Part shown: positions 33,004 to 42,891 of the stretch, piece after piece | Position numbering within the stretch: the first letter of the stretch is position 1 | Layout of the letters: each line of letters begins with the position of its first letter | Assembly (NCBI GenBank): GCA_024401365.1 | Contig: JAKSLE010000002.1 | Span: 62,001-126,000, forward strand | DNA: 64,000 nt | Reading direction: 5' to 3' | Source: Bacteroidales bacterium | GTDB taxonomy: Bacteria; Bacteroidota; Bacteroidia; Bacteroidales; Marinilabiliaceae | Position numbers and translations under genes: made by a program | Notes under the pieces: model-generated | Database searches by the model: none | What the model was told of the DNA's origin: nothing | Seen by the model: the letters and a program-made list of their open reading frames with translations, nothing else

Positions 33004-33011
33004 TAACTTTG
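33004..33011 (+). promoter_or_regulatory. -7 box (TAACTTTG) of the TPR-tpiA operon
   Basis: TAACTTTG followed by CAAC fits the TAnnTTTG box, 29 bases before the ATG at 33041. The -33 region is an A-rich tract with no TTTG. Confidence 0.6.
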
Positions 33012-33040
33012 CAACAAAACAGAAAAGACTGAAAAAAAGA

Positions 33041-36000
33041 ATGAAACGTCTACTGATGTCAATATACTGCGTCACTTGCGCCCTCGGCGCATCTTTCGCA
33101 CAAGACGCATTGATTCACTCACTTCCCGAACAACATTACGAAGATGCTCAGCTCTTGCTGGACGCTACCCTCTACGGCTCGGTCCGCTCCGAAAGCAAAT
33201 ATTTCGTGGAAGACTACTCTAAGGTAGAGGGGCTGCTCGCCGAGGAGAGCGCCTACAATCACGCCCTCGCAGCTAAAAACGCTTGGCACGGCGACGCATA
33301 CGGTCTCATGAAGGCTTTCATCGACGACTACCCTCAAAGCAACCGTCGCGATGATATGCTCTATCACTTGGGCGACCTTAAGTTGTCTAGCGGCTCCATT
33401 GGCGAGGCTCTCCGTTGGTTCGAAAAAGCTAAGGACAAACGCGTAAGCAATGAGTTGAAAAACGACCTCTTCTTCAAGCGTGGCTACTGTCTCTTTACTC
33501 GAGGCAAACACAAACAGGGATTGGCTCAGTTCGATAAAGTATCGTCATCGCAGTACGACTCAGCTATCAAGTACTATCGTGCTCACGTGGATTACGAGAA
33601 TGGCAACCTCAACGAGGCGGTTAAGAGTTTCGCACAACTCGAGAAAGATCCTGTCTACGCCAACGTGGCCCCTTACTACATAGCACATATACTTTACCTT
33701 CAGGGCAACTATACCGAGGCTATCAGATACGCCGAGCCACTGGCTAAAAAGGGCTCCGACGCCAAAACACAGGGCATGACACGTATAGTAGCCGACAGCC
33801 ACTTCAGCCTAGGAGAATACGCAAAGGCCGAGAGCCAGTACAAAACCCTCTTCCAAAGCATAGGCAACAATCAGGCACTCCGCGCCGATTACTACCACAT
33901 GGGTATGTCTCAGTACAAAAACGGACACTACGCCGATGCTATAACAAACCTCAGCAAGTGTACCAAGGAGAAGGACAATATAGCACAGAACGCATACTAC
34001 CACTTGGCAGACAGCTACTTGCGTACAGGCGACAAAACTAAGGCTCGCAACGCCTTCGAGTCGGCATCCAACATGTCGTTCGACCGCGCCATCAAGGAGG
34101 ATGCTCATTTCAATCGCCTCAAACTGGGATACGAGCTCAACTACGCCCCTTTCAACGATATCATCTCTGAGTTCCTCGCTTTCATAGACGAATATCCTAA
34201 CAGCGATAAGCGCGATGAGTGCTACGACTATATCAGTAAGGCTTTCGTAACGTCTAAAAAGTACGAGCAGGCCCTGAGTACTCTCGAAAAGATTCAGCAC
34301 AAAAACCTCGCTATATACTCGGCTATGCAGCGCTTCGCATTCTATCGCGGACTTGAGCTCTATACCGACGGTAAGTACGAGGACGCTATCGTGATGTTCG
34401 ACCGCAGCATAGAGTATGGCAGATACGATGCCAAGATAAAGGCTCGCTCATACTACTGGAAGGGCGAGTGCCTCTACCGTTCAAGCAAGATCAATGAGGC
34501 TTATACCGAATACACTACATTCATCAATGCATACGCGGCATCGGAACTCGAGGAGTTCACAACAGCTCACTACAATATAGCTTATACCCGTTTCAACCGT
34601 AAGTTGTACAACGAAGCTAAGTCGTGGTTCATCAAATATGTTTCTCTCAACGTGAAGGACGCTCGCCTATTGGCCGACGCGTACAACCGCTTGGGCGACT
34701 GTATGTATGTGGACCGCAACTTCAAGATGGCTATCGAGAACTACGATAAGGCTCTCGAGACATCTGATGCTCAGGGCGACTACTCCATGCTCCAACGTGC
34801 TATCTGCCTCGGCCTCAGCCAGAGCAACGAGGTGAAGGTGGCCGAACTTAAGAAACTTATCGAGAAATACCCTAAGTCGCGCCTCTGCGGTTACGCCTAC
34901 TACGAGACTGCCCGCGCATACGTGGCTCTGGAAAAGATCCCTGATGCTATATACAACTTCAAGGTCGTAAAGGAGAGATACCCTAAGAGCAGCTTGGCTA
35001 GTAAGTCCATGCTCCAGTTGGGCCTCTTGTACTACAATAATTCGGAGTACGACAACTCAAAGGCGTTCTATAAGCGCGTCATCAACGAGTATCCTGCAAC
35101 ACCAGAGGCAGCAGATGCTTTGGCTGGCTTGCGCAACGTATATATGGAGTCGGGCGACTTCGAGGGTTATATGGCTTATACCAAGACTCTAGGCTCTTTC
35201 GCTCGCATCGATCTACAGGAGCAAGATTCGCTGATGTTCGTCTCTGCAACTCGCCTCTACTTCAAGAACGATATACCAGGCGCTCAGTTGGCTTTGCAGA
35301 AATATCTGAGCCAGTTCCCCGACGGTCGTAACGCTACAGGAGCCAACTTCTACATTGCCGATTGTTTCTATCGTCAGGGCGACAAGAACAAGGCACTGGA
35401 GTCGTACCAGTACGTAGCCGAGAAGCCTCGCTCAGTATACACAGAGGATGCCCTCTACCGATTGGGCGAACTTTTATACCAGCAGAATGCTTACTCCGAG
35501 GCACTCGCCTCTTTCCGTCGCCTAGAAGAGGAATCTGAGGTTGAGGCCAACAAGATAGAGGCTATCATCGGTCAGATGAGATGCGCTCAGAAACTGGAGA
35601 ATAACGAACTATGCCTCGAGGGTGCCGATAAGGTTCTCGAAATAGATGATGCAGCTCCAGAGATCGTTCGCGAGGCTAAGTACCTCAAGGCTAAGACTCT
35701 TATCTACCTCAAGCGTGGCAATGAGGCTCTGCCTATCTTGCGCGAGTTGAGCCAGAATACCGTAAGCGCCGAGGGCTCTGAGGCTAAGTACCTCGTAGCT
35801 CAGCATCTGTACGATAATAAGGAGCTCGACTCCGCAGAGAAGGAGATATTCGACTATATCGAGAAGGGTACTCAACATCAGTACTGGTTGGCTCGCAGCT
35901 TCGTACTCTTGGCAGATATATACCATACTCGTGGCGACGACTATCAGGCTCAGCAGTACCTCGAGACTCTCAAGGAGAGCTATAGCGCTAAGGATGATAT

Positions 36001-36061
36001 CGACGACATGATATCTCAACGTATCGATTCATGGCACGCAGGTTCATCTTCTCTCGAATAA
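33041..36061 (+). CDS. Secreted tetratricopeptide-repeat protein, 1006 aa
   Basis: MKRLLMSIYCVTCALGASFA is a signal peptide. The rest is a long array of TPR-like helical pairs, for example AYGLMKAFIDDYPQSNRRDD, MLYHLGDLKLSSGSIGEALRW, AYYHLADSYLRTGDKTKARN and ANFYIADCFYRQGDKNKALE, at least twenty units. Such large periplasmic TPR proteins in Bacteroidota are thought to scaffold envelope complexes. It starts the operon with the beta-barrel gene 21 bases downstream, suggesting that the two act together. The codons are strongly biased, in contrast with the island on its left. Confidence 0.87.
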   Translation: MKRLLMSIYCVTCALGASFAQDALIHSLPEQHYEDAQLLLDATLYGSVRSESKYFVEDYSKVEGLLAEESAYNHALAAKNAWHGDAYGLMKAFIDDYPQSNRRDDMLYHLGDLKLSSGSIGEALRWFEKAKDKRVSNELKNDLFFKRGYCLFTRGKHKQGLAQFDKVSSSQYDSAIKYYRAHVDYENGNLNEAVKSFAQLEKDPVYANVAPYYIAHILYLQGNYTEAIRYAEPLAKKGSDAKTQGMTRIVADSHFSLGEYAKAESQYKTLFQSIGNNQALRADYYHMGMSQYKNGHYADAITNLSKCTKEKDNIAQNAYYHLADSYLRTGDKTKARNAFESASNMSFDRAIKEDAHFNRLKLGYELNYAPFNDIISEFLAFIDEYPNSDKRDECYDYISKAFVTSKKYEQALSTLEKIQHKNLAIYSAMQRFAFYRGLELYTDGKYEDAIVMFDRSIEYGRYDAKIKARSYYWKGECLYRSSKINEAYTEYTTFINAYAASELEEFTTAHYNIAYTRFNRKLYNEAKSWFIKYVSLNVKDARLLADAYNRLGDCMYVDRNFKMAIENYDKALETSDAQGDYSMLQRAICLGLSQSNEVKVAELKKLIEKYPKSRLCGYAYYETARAYVALEKIPDAIYNFKVVKERYPKSSLASKSMLQLGLLYYNNSEYDNSKAFYKRVINEYPATPEAADALAGLRNVYMESGDFEGYMAYTKTLGSFARIDLQEQDSLMFVSATRLYFKNDIPGAQLALQKYLSQFPDGRNATGANFYIADCFYRQGDKNKALESYQYVAEKPRSVYTEDALYRLGELLYQQNAYSEALASFRRLEEESEVEANKIEAIIGQMRCAQKLENNELCLEGADKVLEIDDAAPEIVREAKYLKAKTLIYLKRGNEALPILRELSQNTVSAEGSEAKYLVAQHLYDNKELDSAEKEIFDYIEKGTQHQYWLARSFVLLADIYHTRGDDYQAQQYLETLKESYSAKDDIDDMISQRIDSWHAGSSSLE

Positions 36062-36082
36062 CAGACTAACAACAGACCGACA

Positions 36083-37903
36083 ATGGTAAACAAACATATC
36101 ATATTAGCTTTTGCTACCGCACTGACAAGTACTATAGCCTTCGCCCAGGAGGAGGTACAGGTGATAGAACGCGACGTAGACGTGGTGAATACTTACCTCC
36201 CTACATTGCGCAACCCTAATAAGTTGCAGGTGGAGCCTGTAATGGACGACACTATGTCGTATAGCCCATCGTTCAAATACGAGGTGATGGGCCGCGTGGA
36301 GAACGTCAAGACTACTCCCGACAGTATAAAGGCGGCTACAATGCGATTCCCTCGCGAGGAGAGCCTCTATAACGCGTTGGTCAAGGTGGGCGGCGGCAAT
36401 AACGACGCAATGGCTGAACTGTGGTACAATATACCTCAAAACGAGGATTACCACTTGGCGCTCAACTTGGGGCACCGCTCGGCCTATGGCAAGATAAAGA
36501 TGGAGAACGATGAGAAAATAAGCGCTCCTAACCATAACACATGGGCAAACGTCGATTTCGCTCGTTTCCTTGAGCGCGTTCGCTTCGATGGTCAGCTTAA
36601 CTTCGACAATAAGATGTACCAGTACTATGGCAACCATACTTTGGAGGCTGGTAAGTCTTACCTCACCAACGATGGCGTAAACTCTACCCTACTCCCTGCA
36701 GAGGATTTCATAGGCGACGATAAGCAGCGCAATACCGAGGTGGATGTTACCTTGGGTTTGTCTAACCCTAATGTCGACCGCCGCGAGGGTGTTACATTCA
36801 ACGCAGCCGCTCACTACGGATTCTTCGCCAACAAGACCGGCGTTCACCAGAATGATATAAATGTAGGTGCCGACTTGCGATTCCCTATCAAGAAGAATTA
36901 TCTCTTCGACGTAAGTGTGCATGTCAACCAGTTCCGCGTATCTGTACCAGACGCTGCCGACGCTTCGCCTGCTTATAAGTTCGATGAGCGCAAACATGTA
37001 GATGTACCTATCAACCCTCACTTCGGCGTCGATTTCGATGCTATCAAACTTAAACTGGGTCTCAACATGATCCTCGAGTTCGGTGGTGAGGAGGATAATA
37101 TCTATATGCAGCCTGATATCCGCGCCGATTTCAATATCGCCGACGGCTTGGTACGATTGAACCTGGGTATGATAGGCGATTATAAGGCCAACTCTTACCG
37201 CCAGCTCATGAACGAGTGCCCTTACCTCGCTCCTGATGTTACCAATTTTATTTGGAGTAGCCTCTATGGAACATTCGGCGCTAAGACTGAGTTCAAGACT
37301 ACTCAGCAGCCTTTTAAGTTCGATGCAGGCCTTCGCGTAGCTTTCTCTCGTAGCGTAGAGATGCACCTCGGCATGGAGTATGGCACTTTCGACGACGAGT
37401 TGTTCTTCGTCAACAATGCATACAAGACTTTGGTCAACCCTACAGATACTATCATCGCTGGTCTTAGCAATCGCTTCGGTATAATTACCGACAACGGTAA
37501 GCATTTCAAGGGTAAGGGCGAACTCCAGATTGAGCCTTCTAATAAGTTCCGAATGCTCATCAATGCAGCTTACAATAGCTGGAAGGTCGACTACCTCGAG
37601 GAGGCTTGGAATAAACCTACATACGAGTTGGGACTCAACGTCAGCGTGAAGCCTATTACTCCTCTTACTATCAAGTTCATCTCTAATGTCATAGGCGAGA
37701 GATACGCACTCAACGAGGTGACTGGCAAGAAGGAGACATTGAAGACTATAGTGGATATCAACTTGGGTGCTACCTACGCACTTACAGACCGCTTCAACAT
37801 ATTCCTCGACGCTAGCAACCTTGCAGCTCAGGATGAACAGTTGTGGCTCGGATACTCTTCTCGTCGCGTAGGCGTCATGGCAGGTATTACCTACAAGTTC
37901 TAA
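36083..37903 (+). CDS. Outer-membrane beta-barrel protein (TonB-receptor-like)
   Basis: The 606-aa protein has a signal peptide (MVNKHIILAFATALTSTIAFAQ cut before Glu), an N-terminal segment VDVVNTYLPTLRNPNKLQVE and then regular amphipathic strands (DYHLALNLGHRSAYGKIKME, KLKLGLNMILEFGG, FKFDAGLRVAFSRSVEMHLG), ending RRVGVMAGITYKF with the terminal Phe of outer-membrane barrels. There is no plug domain of a TonB receptor, so it is a plain barrel. It is coupled to the TPR protein gene upstream, so the two may form one envelope complex. Confidence 0.8.
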   Translation: MVNKHIILAFATALTSTIAFAQEEVQVIERDVDVVNTYLPTLRNPNKLQVEPVMDDTMSYSPSFKYEVMGRVENVKTTPDSIKAATMRFPREESLYNALVKVGGGNNDAMAELWYNIPQNEDYHLALNLGHRSAYGKIKMENDEKISAPNHNTWANVDFARFLERVRFDGQLNFDNKMYQYYGNHTLEAGKSYLTNDGVNSTLLPAEDFIGDDKQRNTEVDVTLGLSNPNVDRREGVTFNAAAHYGFFANKTGVHQNDINVGADLRFPIKKNYLFDVSVHVNQFRVSVPDAADASPAYKFDERKHVDVPINPHFGVDFDAIKLKLGLNMILEFGGEEDNIYMQPDIRADFNIADGLVRLNLGMIGDYKANSYRQLMNECPYLAPDVTNFIWSSLYGTFGAKTEFKTTQQPFKFDAGLRVAFSRSVEMHLGMEYGTFDDELFFVNNAYKTLVNPTDTIIAGLSNRFGIITDNGKHFKGKGELQIEPSNKFRMLINAAYNSWKVDYLEEAWNKPTYELGLNVSVKPITPLTIKFISNVIGERYALNEVTGKKETLKTIVDINLGATYALTDRFNIFLDASNLAAQDEQLWLGYSSRRVGVMAGITYKF

Positions 37904-37913
37904 TCTCACCATC

Positions 37914-39545
37914 ATGAAACACCTTATCAGCATATCTCTGCTCTCATCGCTATTCGCCTTTTCAGCGACAGATGCCGATGCGTGTACCAATTTCCTTGTT
38001 ACACCTGGAGCTTCTGCTGATGGATCGACAATGGTGACCTACGCAGCCGACTCGCATGTTCTCTACGGCGAGCTGTACTACTGGGCAGAGGCCAACCATC
38101 CGGCAGGCTCAATGCTCGAGGTCAGAGAGTGGGATACCAACCGACTTCTCTCCCCTATCGCTCAGGTGCCTCATACTTGGCGAGTAATAGGTAATATCAA
38201 CCAACATCAGGTCACAATAGCCGAGACAACTTTCGGTGGCAAGGAGGAGCTGACTAACCATAATATAGGTATCGACTACGGCTCTCTTATATATATAGCA
38301 TTGCAACGTAGTACTACTGCTCGCGAGGCAGTGTCTGTAATGACTTCTCTCGCAGAGGAGTACGGATTCTGCTCCGAAGGCGAGTCGTTCTCTATTGGCG
38401 ACCCCCACGAGGCTTGGATCTTAGAGATGGTGGGCGCTGGCAAGGATAAGAAAGGGGCTACATGGGTGGCACGACGTATACCAGACGGCTATGTCTCAGG
38501 TCACGCTAATCAGGCTCGTATTACTACTTTCCCTAAAAACGACCCGGCTAATTGCCTATACTCCAAGAATGTTGTCTCTACAGCTCGCGAACTGGGATTG
38601 TACAACGGCAAGGACGAGGATTTCTCTTTCGCCGATACATACGCCCCTCTGGATTTCGGAGCAGTGCGCTTCTGCGAGGCTCGCGTATTCAGCGGATTCC
38701 GCCTGATGAACAAGGAGATGATGAAGTACGAGGCTTGGGCTATGGGCGACCTCTCTCAGGAGCGATTGCCTCTTTGGATTAAGCCCGACCATAAGATTAC
38801 CAAGCAGGAGCTTGCTGATATAATGCGCGACCACTACGAGGGTACTCAGATGGATATGTCTCAGGATGTGGGCGCTGGCCCTTTCCACTGCCCTTATCGC
38901 TGGCGACCAATGGAGTGGGAGGTTGACGGTGAGACATACGTCCATGAACGTGCTACGGCAACTCAGCAGACGGGCTTCTGGTTCGTCAGCCAAATGCGCT
39001 CGTTCAACCCCGACGGTATACTGTGGTTCGGATGCGACGATGCCAACACATCGGTCCTCATGCCTATGCATACATCCCTTACAGAAGTACCAGAACAGGT
39101 TCGCGTGGGTAATGGCGATCTGCTGACATTCTCTTGGACTTCGGCTTTCTGGCTCATGAACTGGGTGGCTAATATGACCTACTCTAAGTACGATGGCATG
39201 ATAGTGGATGTACGCGCAGCTCAACGCTCTCTAGAAAGCCGTATGGATGCAGCCGTAGCCGAGTTCGATAAGTTGCTGGCTAGTATAGCCGATCCCGACC
39301 GCCGCAGTCAACGTGTCAATACATTCGCTCAGCATTGGGCTAAAACAGTGTGCGACGAATGGAAGGCTCTGGGCGAACACCAGATAGTAAAGTATATCGA
39401 CGGCAACGTTAAACAGGAGAAGGACGGTAAGTTCCTCCGCACAAAGGATAACTACCCCGAAAACCCTGAACACCCTAAATACGACGAGAAATACTACCGT
39501 AATATCGTCAACGAAACAGGCGACAAACTTAAAGAGCGTAAGTAA
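37914..39545 (+). CDS. C69 family dipeptidase
   Basis: The 543-aa protein begins with a signal peptide and DADACTNFLVTPGASADGST; Cys24 is the N-terminal nucleophile released by processing, as in the Ntn hydrolases of family C69. SYSADSH-like TYAADSHVLYGEL, TFGGKEELTNHNIGIDYGSL and SFSIGDPHEAWILEMVG are characteristic. It cleaves dipeptides in the periplasm. It starts ten bases after the barrel gene. Length matches the family (about 540). It may supply amino acids from peptide growth substrates. Confidence 0.92.
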   Translation: MKHLISISLLSSLFAFSATDADACTNFLVTPGASADGSTMVTYAADSHVLYGELYYWAEANHPAGSMLEVREWDTNRLLSPIAQVPHTWRVIGNINQHQVTIAETTFGGKEELTNHNIGIDYGSLIYIALQRSTTAREAVSVMTSLAEEYGFCSEGESFSIGDPHEAWILEMVGAGKDKKGATWVARRIPDGYVSGHANQARITTFPKNDPANCLYSKNVVSTARELGLYNGKDEDFSFADTYAPLDFGAVRFCEARVFSGFRLMNKEMMKYEAWAMGDLSQERLPLWIKPDHKITKQELADIMRDHYEGTQMDMSQDVGAGPFHCPYRWRPMEWEVDGETYVHERATATQQTGFWFVSQMRSFNPDGILWFGCDDANTSVLMPMHTSLTEVPEQVRVGNGDLLTFSWTSAFWLMNWVANMTYSKYDGMIVDVRAAQRSLESRMDAAVAEFDKLLASIADPDRRSQRVNTFAQHWAKTVCDEWKALGEHQIVKYIDGNVKQEKDGKFLRTKDNYPENPEHPKYDEKYYRNIVNETGDKLKERK

Positions 39546-39547
39546 TC

Positions 39548-40099
39548 ATGTCAAAGACAGAACAGCAATACAAAGAGGTAATAGCTCGATGCAAGGATGT
39601 ATTCGTAAAGAAAATGCACGACTACGGCACAGCGTGGCGTATCATGCGCCCTTCGTCTATTACCGACCAGATATATATCAAGGCTAAACGCATTCGTACC
39701 CTCCAGACAACCGAGGAGAACCGCGTGGGCGAAAGCCAGGAGTCGGAGTTCATAGGCATCATCAATTACGCCTCTATGGCTCTGATACAACTCGAACTGG
39801 GCTTCGCCGATAACCCCGAGATGGACCACAAGGAGACCGAACATCTGTACGATTCTAAACTTCAGGCAGCCTTCGAACTGATGATGAACAAGAATCACGA
39901 CTACGGCGAGGCTTGGCGCGAAATGCGCGTGGAGAGCATTACCGATCTCATCCTTATGAAAATCCATCGTACCAAGGAGATAGAGGACCACAACGGCAAA
40001 ACTATCATTTCGGAGGGCATCGATGCCAATTACTTCGATATGATCAACTACGCCATCTTCGCAATGATCCTCCTTTCTGAAAGCAACTCAAAAGCATAA
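39548..40099 (+). CDS. DUF1599 protein, tandem repeats
   Basis: The 183-aa protein has two copies of the DUF1599 unit: KMHDYGTAWRIMRPSSITDQ and KNHDYGEAWREMRVESITDL, each followed by a helix with INYASMALIQLEL or INYAIFAMILL. The HDYG-W-M pattern is diagnostic; the activity is unknown, though the fold may be nucleotide-binding (MazG-like). It starts two bases after the dipeptidase gene and six before the DoxX-like gene. The order DUF1599, DoxX-like, tpiA is conserved in Bacteroidales. Confidence 0.85.
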   Translation: MSKTEQQYKEVIARCKDVFVKKMHDYGTAWRIMRPSSITDQIYIKAKRIRTLQTTEENRVGESQESEFIGIINYASMALIQLELGFADNPEMDHKETEHLYDSKLQAAFELMMNKNHDYGEAWREMRVESITDLILMKIHRTKEIEDHNGKTIISEGIDANYFDMINYAIFAMILLSESNSKA

Positions 40100-40105
40100 T
40101 TTGAT

Positions 40106-41368
40106 ATGAAAACCAAGAATGTCAGTGCCAACCTCCAAATGATACTGGAAGTCGTCCGCGTAATAGTGGGTATCCTCTTCATATTCTCGGGTATTGTGAA
40201 GTGCGTCGACCCTATCGGCGGCGCTATCAAGATCGAGGATTATTTCATCGCGTGGGGCCTCACTGGTATCCCTATGGCTGTCTGTACTACCCTGAGCGTG
40301 ATACAGAATATCCTGGAGTTCTTGGTGGGCTATGCTTTGCTGTTCAACATCTTCGTGCCGCTGGCTTCTATAGGCGCGTTGCTGTTCATGATCATCTTTA
40401 CCCCACTGACTCTCTACATAGCTATCGCTAACCCTGTCTCAGATTGCGGATGCTTTGGCGATGCTGTGAAGATCTCCAACTGGCAGACATTCTACAAGAA
40501 CCTCTTCTTCTTGCCTCTGACTGTCCTCTTGGTAATATTCCGCAACTGCTTTAAGTCCGACCTTAAGCGTTGGCGTAAACTGGCTATATTGTTCCTAGGT
40601 GCTTTGGTGGGCTTCATGTTCATGATAAAGGGTCTCACTGATGAACCGGTGTTCGACTTCCGCCCTTACCACGTGGGTGCCAATATTCGCGAGTCTATGA
40701 CTATCCCAGACGACGCACCTCAGGCCGAATATAAGACAACTTTCATCCTCGAGAAGAATGGCGTATTCCAGGAGTTCGACGAGAACAATTACCCTTACAA
40801 CGACTCTACATGGACCTACGTGGATACCCATACCGAAGTAATCGACGAGGGCTATATACCTCCTATCAAGGATTTCACTCTTATCGATAAGTATGGCGAG
40901 GTGGTGACAGACGACCTCCTGAATACCGAGGAGCAACTGGTCCTCGTCGTCTCGCCTAAACTCAACGAGGTGGACTTGGACGAGGCTAAAAAGGTGGCTC
41001 ACCTCAAAGAGGTATGCGATAATAACGACTTGCGCCTGTATATCCTCACAGCATCAACTCTCGATCTGCAAGAGGCTTTCTCGGTCAACTGTAAGTCCGA
41101 CTTCGATTATCTGCAGGGCGATGAGACAATGCTCAAGACTATCGTTCGCGCCAAGGCAGGCATAATAGTAATGCAAAAGGGCAATATCGTGGCCAAGTAC
41201 CATATCAACCATATCCCTATGGATAAGGATTGGAAAAATCCAGCTGCGACGTATTTAAGAAATATTAATCATAGTTACGAGCAATACTTGATTATTTGTA
41301 TTATCTTAGCGCTCGCATTGGTGATTTCCAATATCAAAGTAAAGTTTACAATACATAAAACATTATAG
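40106..41368 (+). CDS. DoxX-like membrane protein (BT_3928 type)
   Basis: The 420-aa protein has four to five N-terminal helices: VVRVIVGILFIFSGIVKCVD, NILEFLVGYALLFNIFVPLA and IGALLFMIIFTPLTLYIAIA, with DCGCFGDAV as in DoxX/MauE-type proteins linked to disulfide chemistry. A thioredoxin-like periplasmic part follows (NTEEQLVLVVSPKLNEVD, HLKEVCDNNDLRLYILTAST) and one last helix. It sits between DUF1599 and tpiA, an arrangement known in Bacteroides. Role in redox or respiratory assembly is inferred. Confidence 0.8.
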   Translation: MKTKNVSANLQMILEVVRVIVGILFIFSGIVKCVDPIGGAIKIEDYFIAWGLTGIPMAVCTTLSVIQNILEFLVGYALLFNIFVPLASIGALLFMIIFTPLTLYIAIANPVSDCGCFGDAVKISNWQTFYKNLFFLPLTVLLVIFRNCFKSDLKRWRKLAILFLGALVGFMFMIKGLTDEPVFDFRPYHVGANIRESMTIPDDAPQAEYKTTFILEKNGVFQEFDENNYPYNDSTWTYVDTHTEVIDEGYIPPIKDFTLIDKYGEVVTDDLLNTEEQLVLVVSPKLNEVDLDEAKKVAHLKEVCDNNDLRLYILTASTLDLQEAFSVNCKSDFDYLQGDETMLKTIVRAKAGIIVMQKGNIVAKYHINHIPMDKDWKNPAATYLRNINHSYEQYLIICIILALALVISNIKVKFTIHKTL

Positions 41369-41374
41369 ATAAAA

Positions 41375-42133
41375 ATGAGAAAGAAAATCGTTGCAGGCAA
41401 CTGGAAGATGAATAAGACCCTCCAGGAGGGCATCGAGCTTGCTAAGGGTGTTAACGACATCGTTAAGAAGAATGGTGCTAAGTGCACTGTAGTACTTGGT
41501 ACTCCTTTCATCCACCTCACAGAGGTTGTTAAGACAGTAGACGCTAACCTTATCAAGGTTTCAGCCGAGAACTGCGCAGACAAGGCATCTGGTGCTTACA
41601 CAGGTGAGGTTTCAGCAGCTATGGTTAAGTCTACAGGTGCTGAGTACGTTATCCTCGGTCACTCAGAGCGTCGTCAGTACTACGGTGAGACAGACGCTAT
41701 CCTCAAGGAGAAGGTAGATCTCGCACTCGCTAACGGTCTCCAGGTTATCTTCTGCATCGGTGAGGTTCTCGCTGAGCGCGAGGCTGGCAAGCAGAACGAG
41801 GTTGTAACTAGCCAGGTTAAGAACGCTCTCTTCCACCTTTCTGCAGAGCAGTTCGCTAACATCGTACTCGCTTACGAGCCAGTTTGGGCTATCGGTACAG
41901 GTAAGACAGCTACTTCTGAGCAGGCTCAGGACGTTCACGCTGTAATCCGCGCTTGTGTTGCTGAGAAGTATGGCAACAAGGTAGCTGACGACACAACAAT
42001 TCTCTACGGTGGCTCTTGCAAGGCTTCTAACGCTAAGGAGCTCTTCGCTCAGAAGGATATCGACGGTGGTCTCATCGGCGGTGCTTCTCTCAAGCCAGAG
42101 GATTTCTACGGTATCATCGAGGCTTACAACTAA
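41375..42133 (+). CDS. tpiA: Triosephosphate isomerase
   Basis: The 252-aa protein starts [20 protein letters not shown], with Asn11 and Lys13 of the active site. [11 protein letters not shown] has the catalytic His, [14 protein letters not shown] has the catalytic Glu and the mobile loop 6, and [15 protein letters not shown] with [10 protein letters not shown] forms the phosphate loop. It interconverts dihydroxyacetone phosphate and glyceraldehyde 3-phosphate. Codon use is the most biased of the region, as expected for a highly expressed glycolytic gene. It closes the six-gene operon and a terminator follows 28 bases later. Confidence 0.97.
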   Translation: MRKKIVAGNWKMNKTLQEGIELAKGVNDIVKKNGAKCTVVLGTPFIHLTEVVKTVDANLIKVSAENCADKASGAYTGEVSAAMVKSTGAEYVILGHSERRQYYGETDAILKEKVDLALANGLQVIFCIGEVLAEREAGKQNEVVTSQVKNALFHLSAEQFANIVLAYEPVWAIGTGKTATSEQAQDVHAVIRACVAEKYGNKVADDTTILYGGSCKASNAKELFAQKDIDGGLIGGASLKPEDFYGIIEAYN

Positions 42134-42160
42134 TAGTCAGCCCCTTATACCTATAAGCAT

Positions 42161-42195
42161 ATACCTGCACAGGATATCCCTATGCAGGTATTTTT
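42161..42195 (+). terminator. Terminator of the TPR-tpiA operon
   Basis: ATACCTGCA (42161-42169) pairs with TGCAGGTAT (42183-42191), followed by TTTTATTTT. The remaining gap to 42309 is AT-rich and shows no gene. Confidence 0.85.
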
Positions 42196-42309
42196 ATTTT
42201 CTCAACTCAACATTTCTTCCCTCTCTCTTGTATCATTATACTACCCTTAAAAAAATACAAAATGATGAATACATTTACCTAAAAAACCATTTATTGCCAT
42301 AATTTGTAT

Positions 42310-42317
42310 TACTTTTG
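42310..42317 (+). promoter_or_regulatory. -7 box (TACTTTTG) of the upxY unit
   Basis: TACTTTTG fits TAnnTTTG, 29 bases before the ATG at 42346. No proper -33 box and no invertible repeats are seen around it, unlike the phase-variable capsule promoters of Bacteroides. Confidence 0.55.
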
Positions 42318-42345
42318 TTCGTGATAAAGCTCAATTATTAGCAAC

Positions 42346-42891
42346 GTGATACTAAACCAGGAGGAATGCAATAAGGAGGAACGCTGGTACGCTATGCGCG
42401 TCATTGGCTACAGAGTCGATGGCGTTGTGAGACGACATTTAGATGATGTTCATGTGAAGTATTTTCAACCTTTACATGAAGTTGTTCGACATAGAGGTAA
42501 CAAAGCTTATAAAGAAATCGTACCAATAGTCAGTGGGCTATTTTTCACGTATGGACTCGAATCTGATATTCAGAAGTGTTGCGTAGAATGCGACAACAAA
42601 CTGCAGTTCATATTCCCTCGCGGCCATAAAATAACCGACCGAATAGTGATAGGCAACAAAGAGATGGAGGACTTCATAAAGGTGGCTAGTCAGAAAGGAG
42701 CAACATTCATAGCTGCCGAGGAGATTAATCCTGCCGTCGGAAAAAAGGTCAAGATTCATGGTGGCGTTTTCGATGGCGTGGAAGGAAAACTAATCTCAAA
42801 GGGACGTGGAAAAACCTTAGTAGTAGAAATAGGTGTAATGGCAGTTAAAGCCAAAGTAACACCCGACGTAATAGAAGTAATAGAAGAATGA
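42346..42891 (+). CDS. upxY: UpxY-type transcription antiterminator (NusG-like)
   Basis: The 181-aa protein has a NusG N-terminal domain (ERWYAMRVIGYRVDGVVRRH, then IVPIVSGLFFTYG) and a C-terminal KOW (GKKVKIHGGVFDGVEGKLIS). This is the layout of UpxY antiterminators, which allow reading through long capsule operons. It is coupled to the next gene by an ATGA overlap. No capsule operon follows beyond that single gene, so the control target appears to be reduced. Expected partner UpxZ is absent. Confidence 0.85.
   Translation: MILNQEECNKEERWYAMRVIGYRVDGVVRRHLDDVHVKYFQPLHEVVRHRGNKAYKEIVPIVSGLFFTYGLESDIQKCCVECDNKLQFIFPRGHKITDRIVIGNKEMEDFIKVASQKGATFIAAEEINPAVGKKVKIHGGVFDGVEGKLISKGRGKTLVVEIGVMAVKAKVTPDVIEVIEE

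Noticed and set aside
36104..39224. Long minus-strand open frames (177, 433 and 222 codons) opposite the envelope genes
   Set aside because: They are antisense shadows of highly biased coding sequence; the plus-strand products have signal peptides and family motifs.
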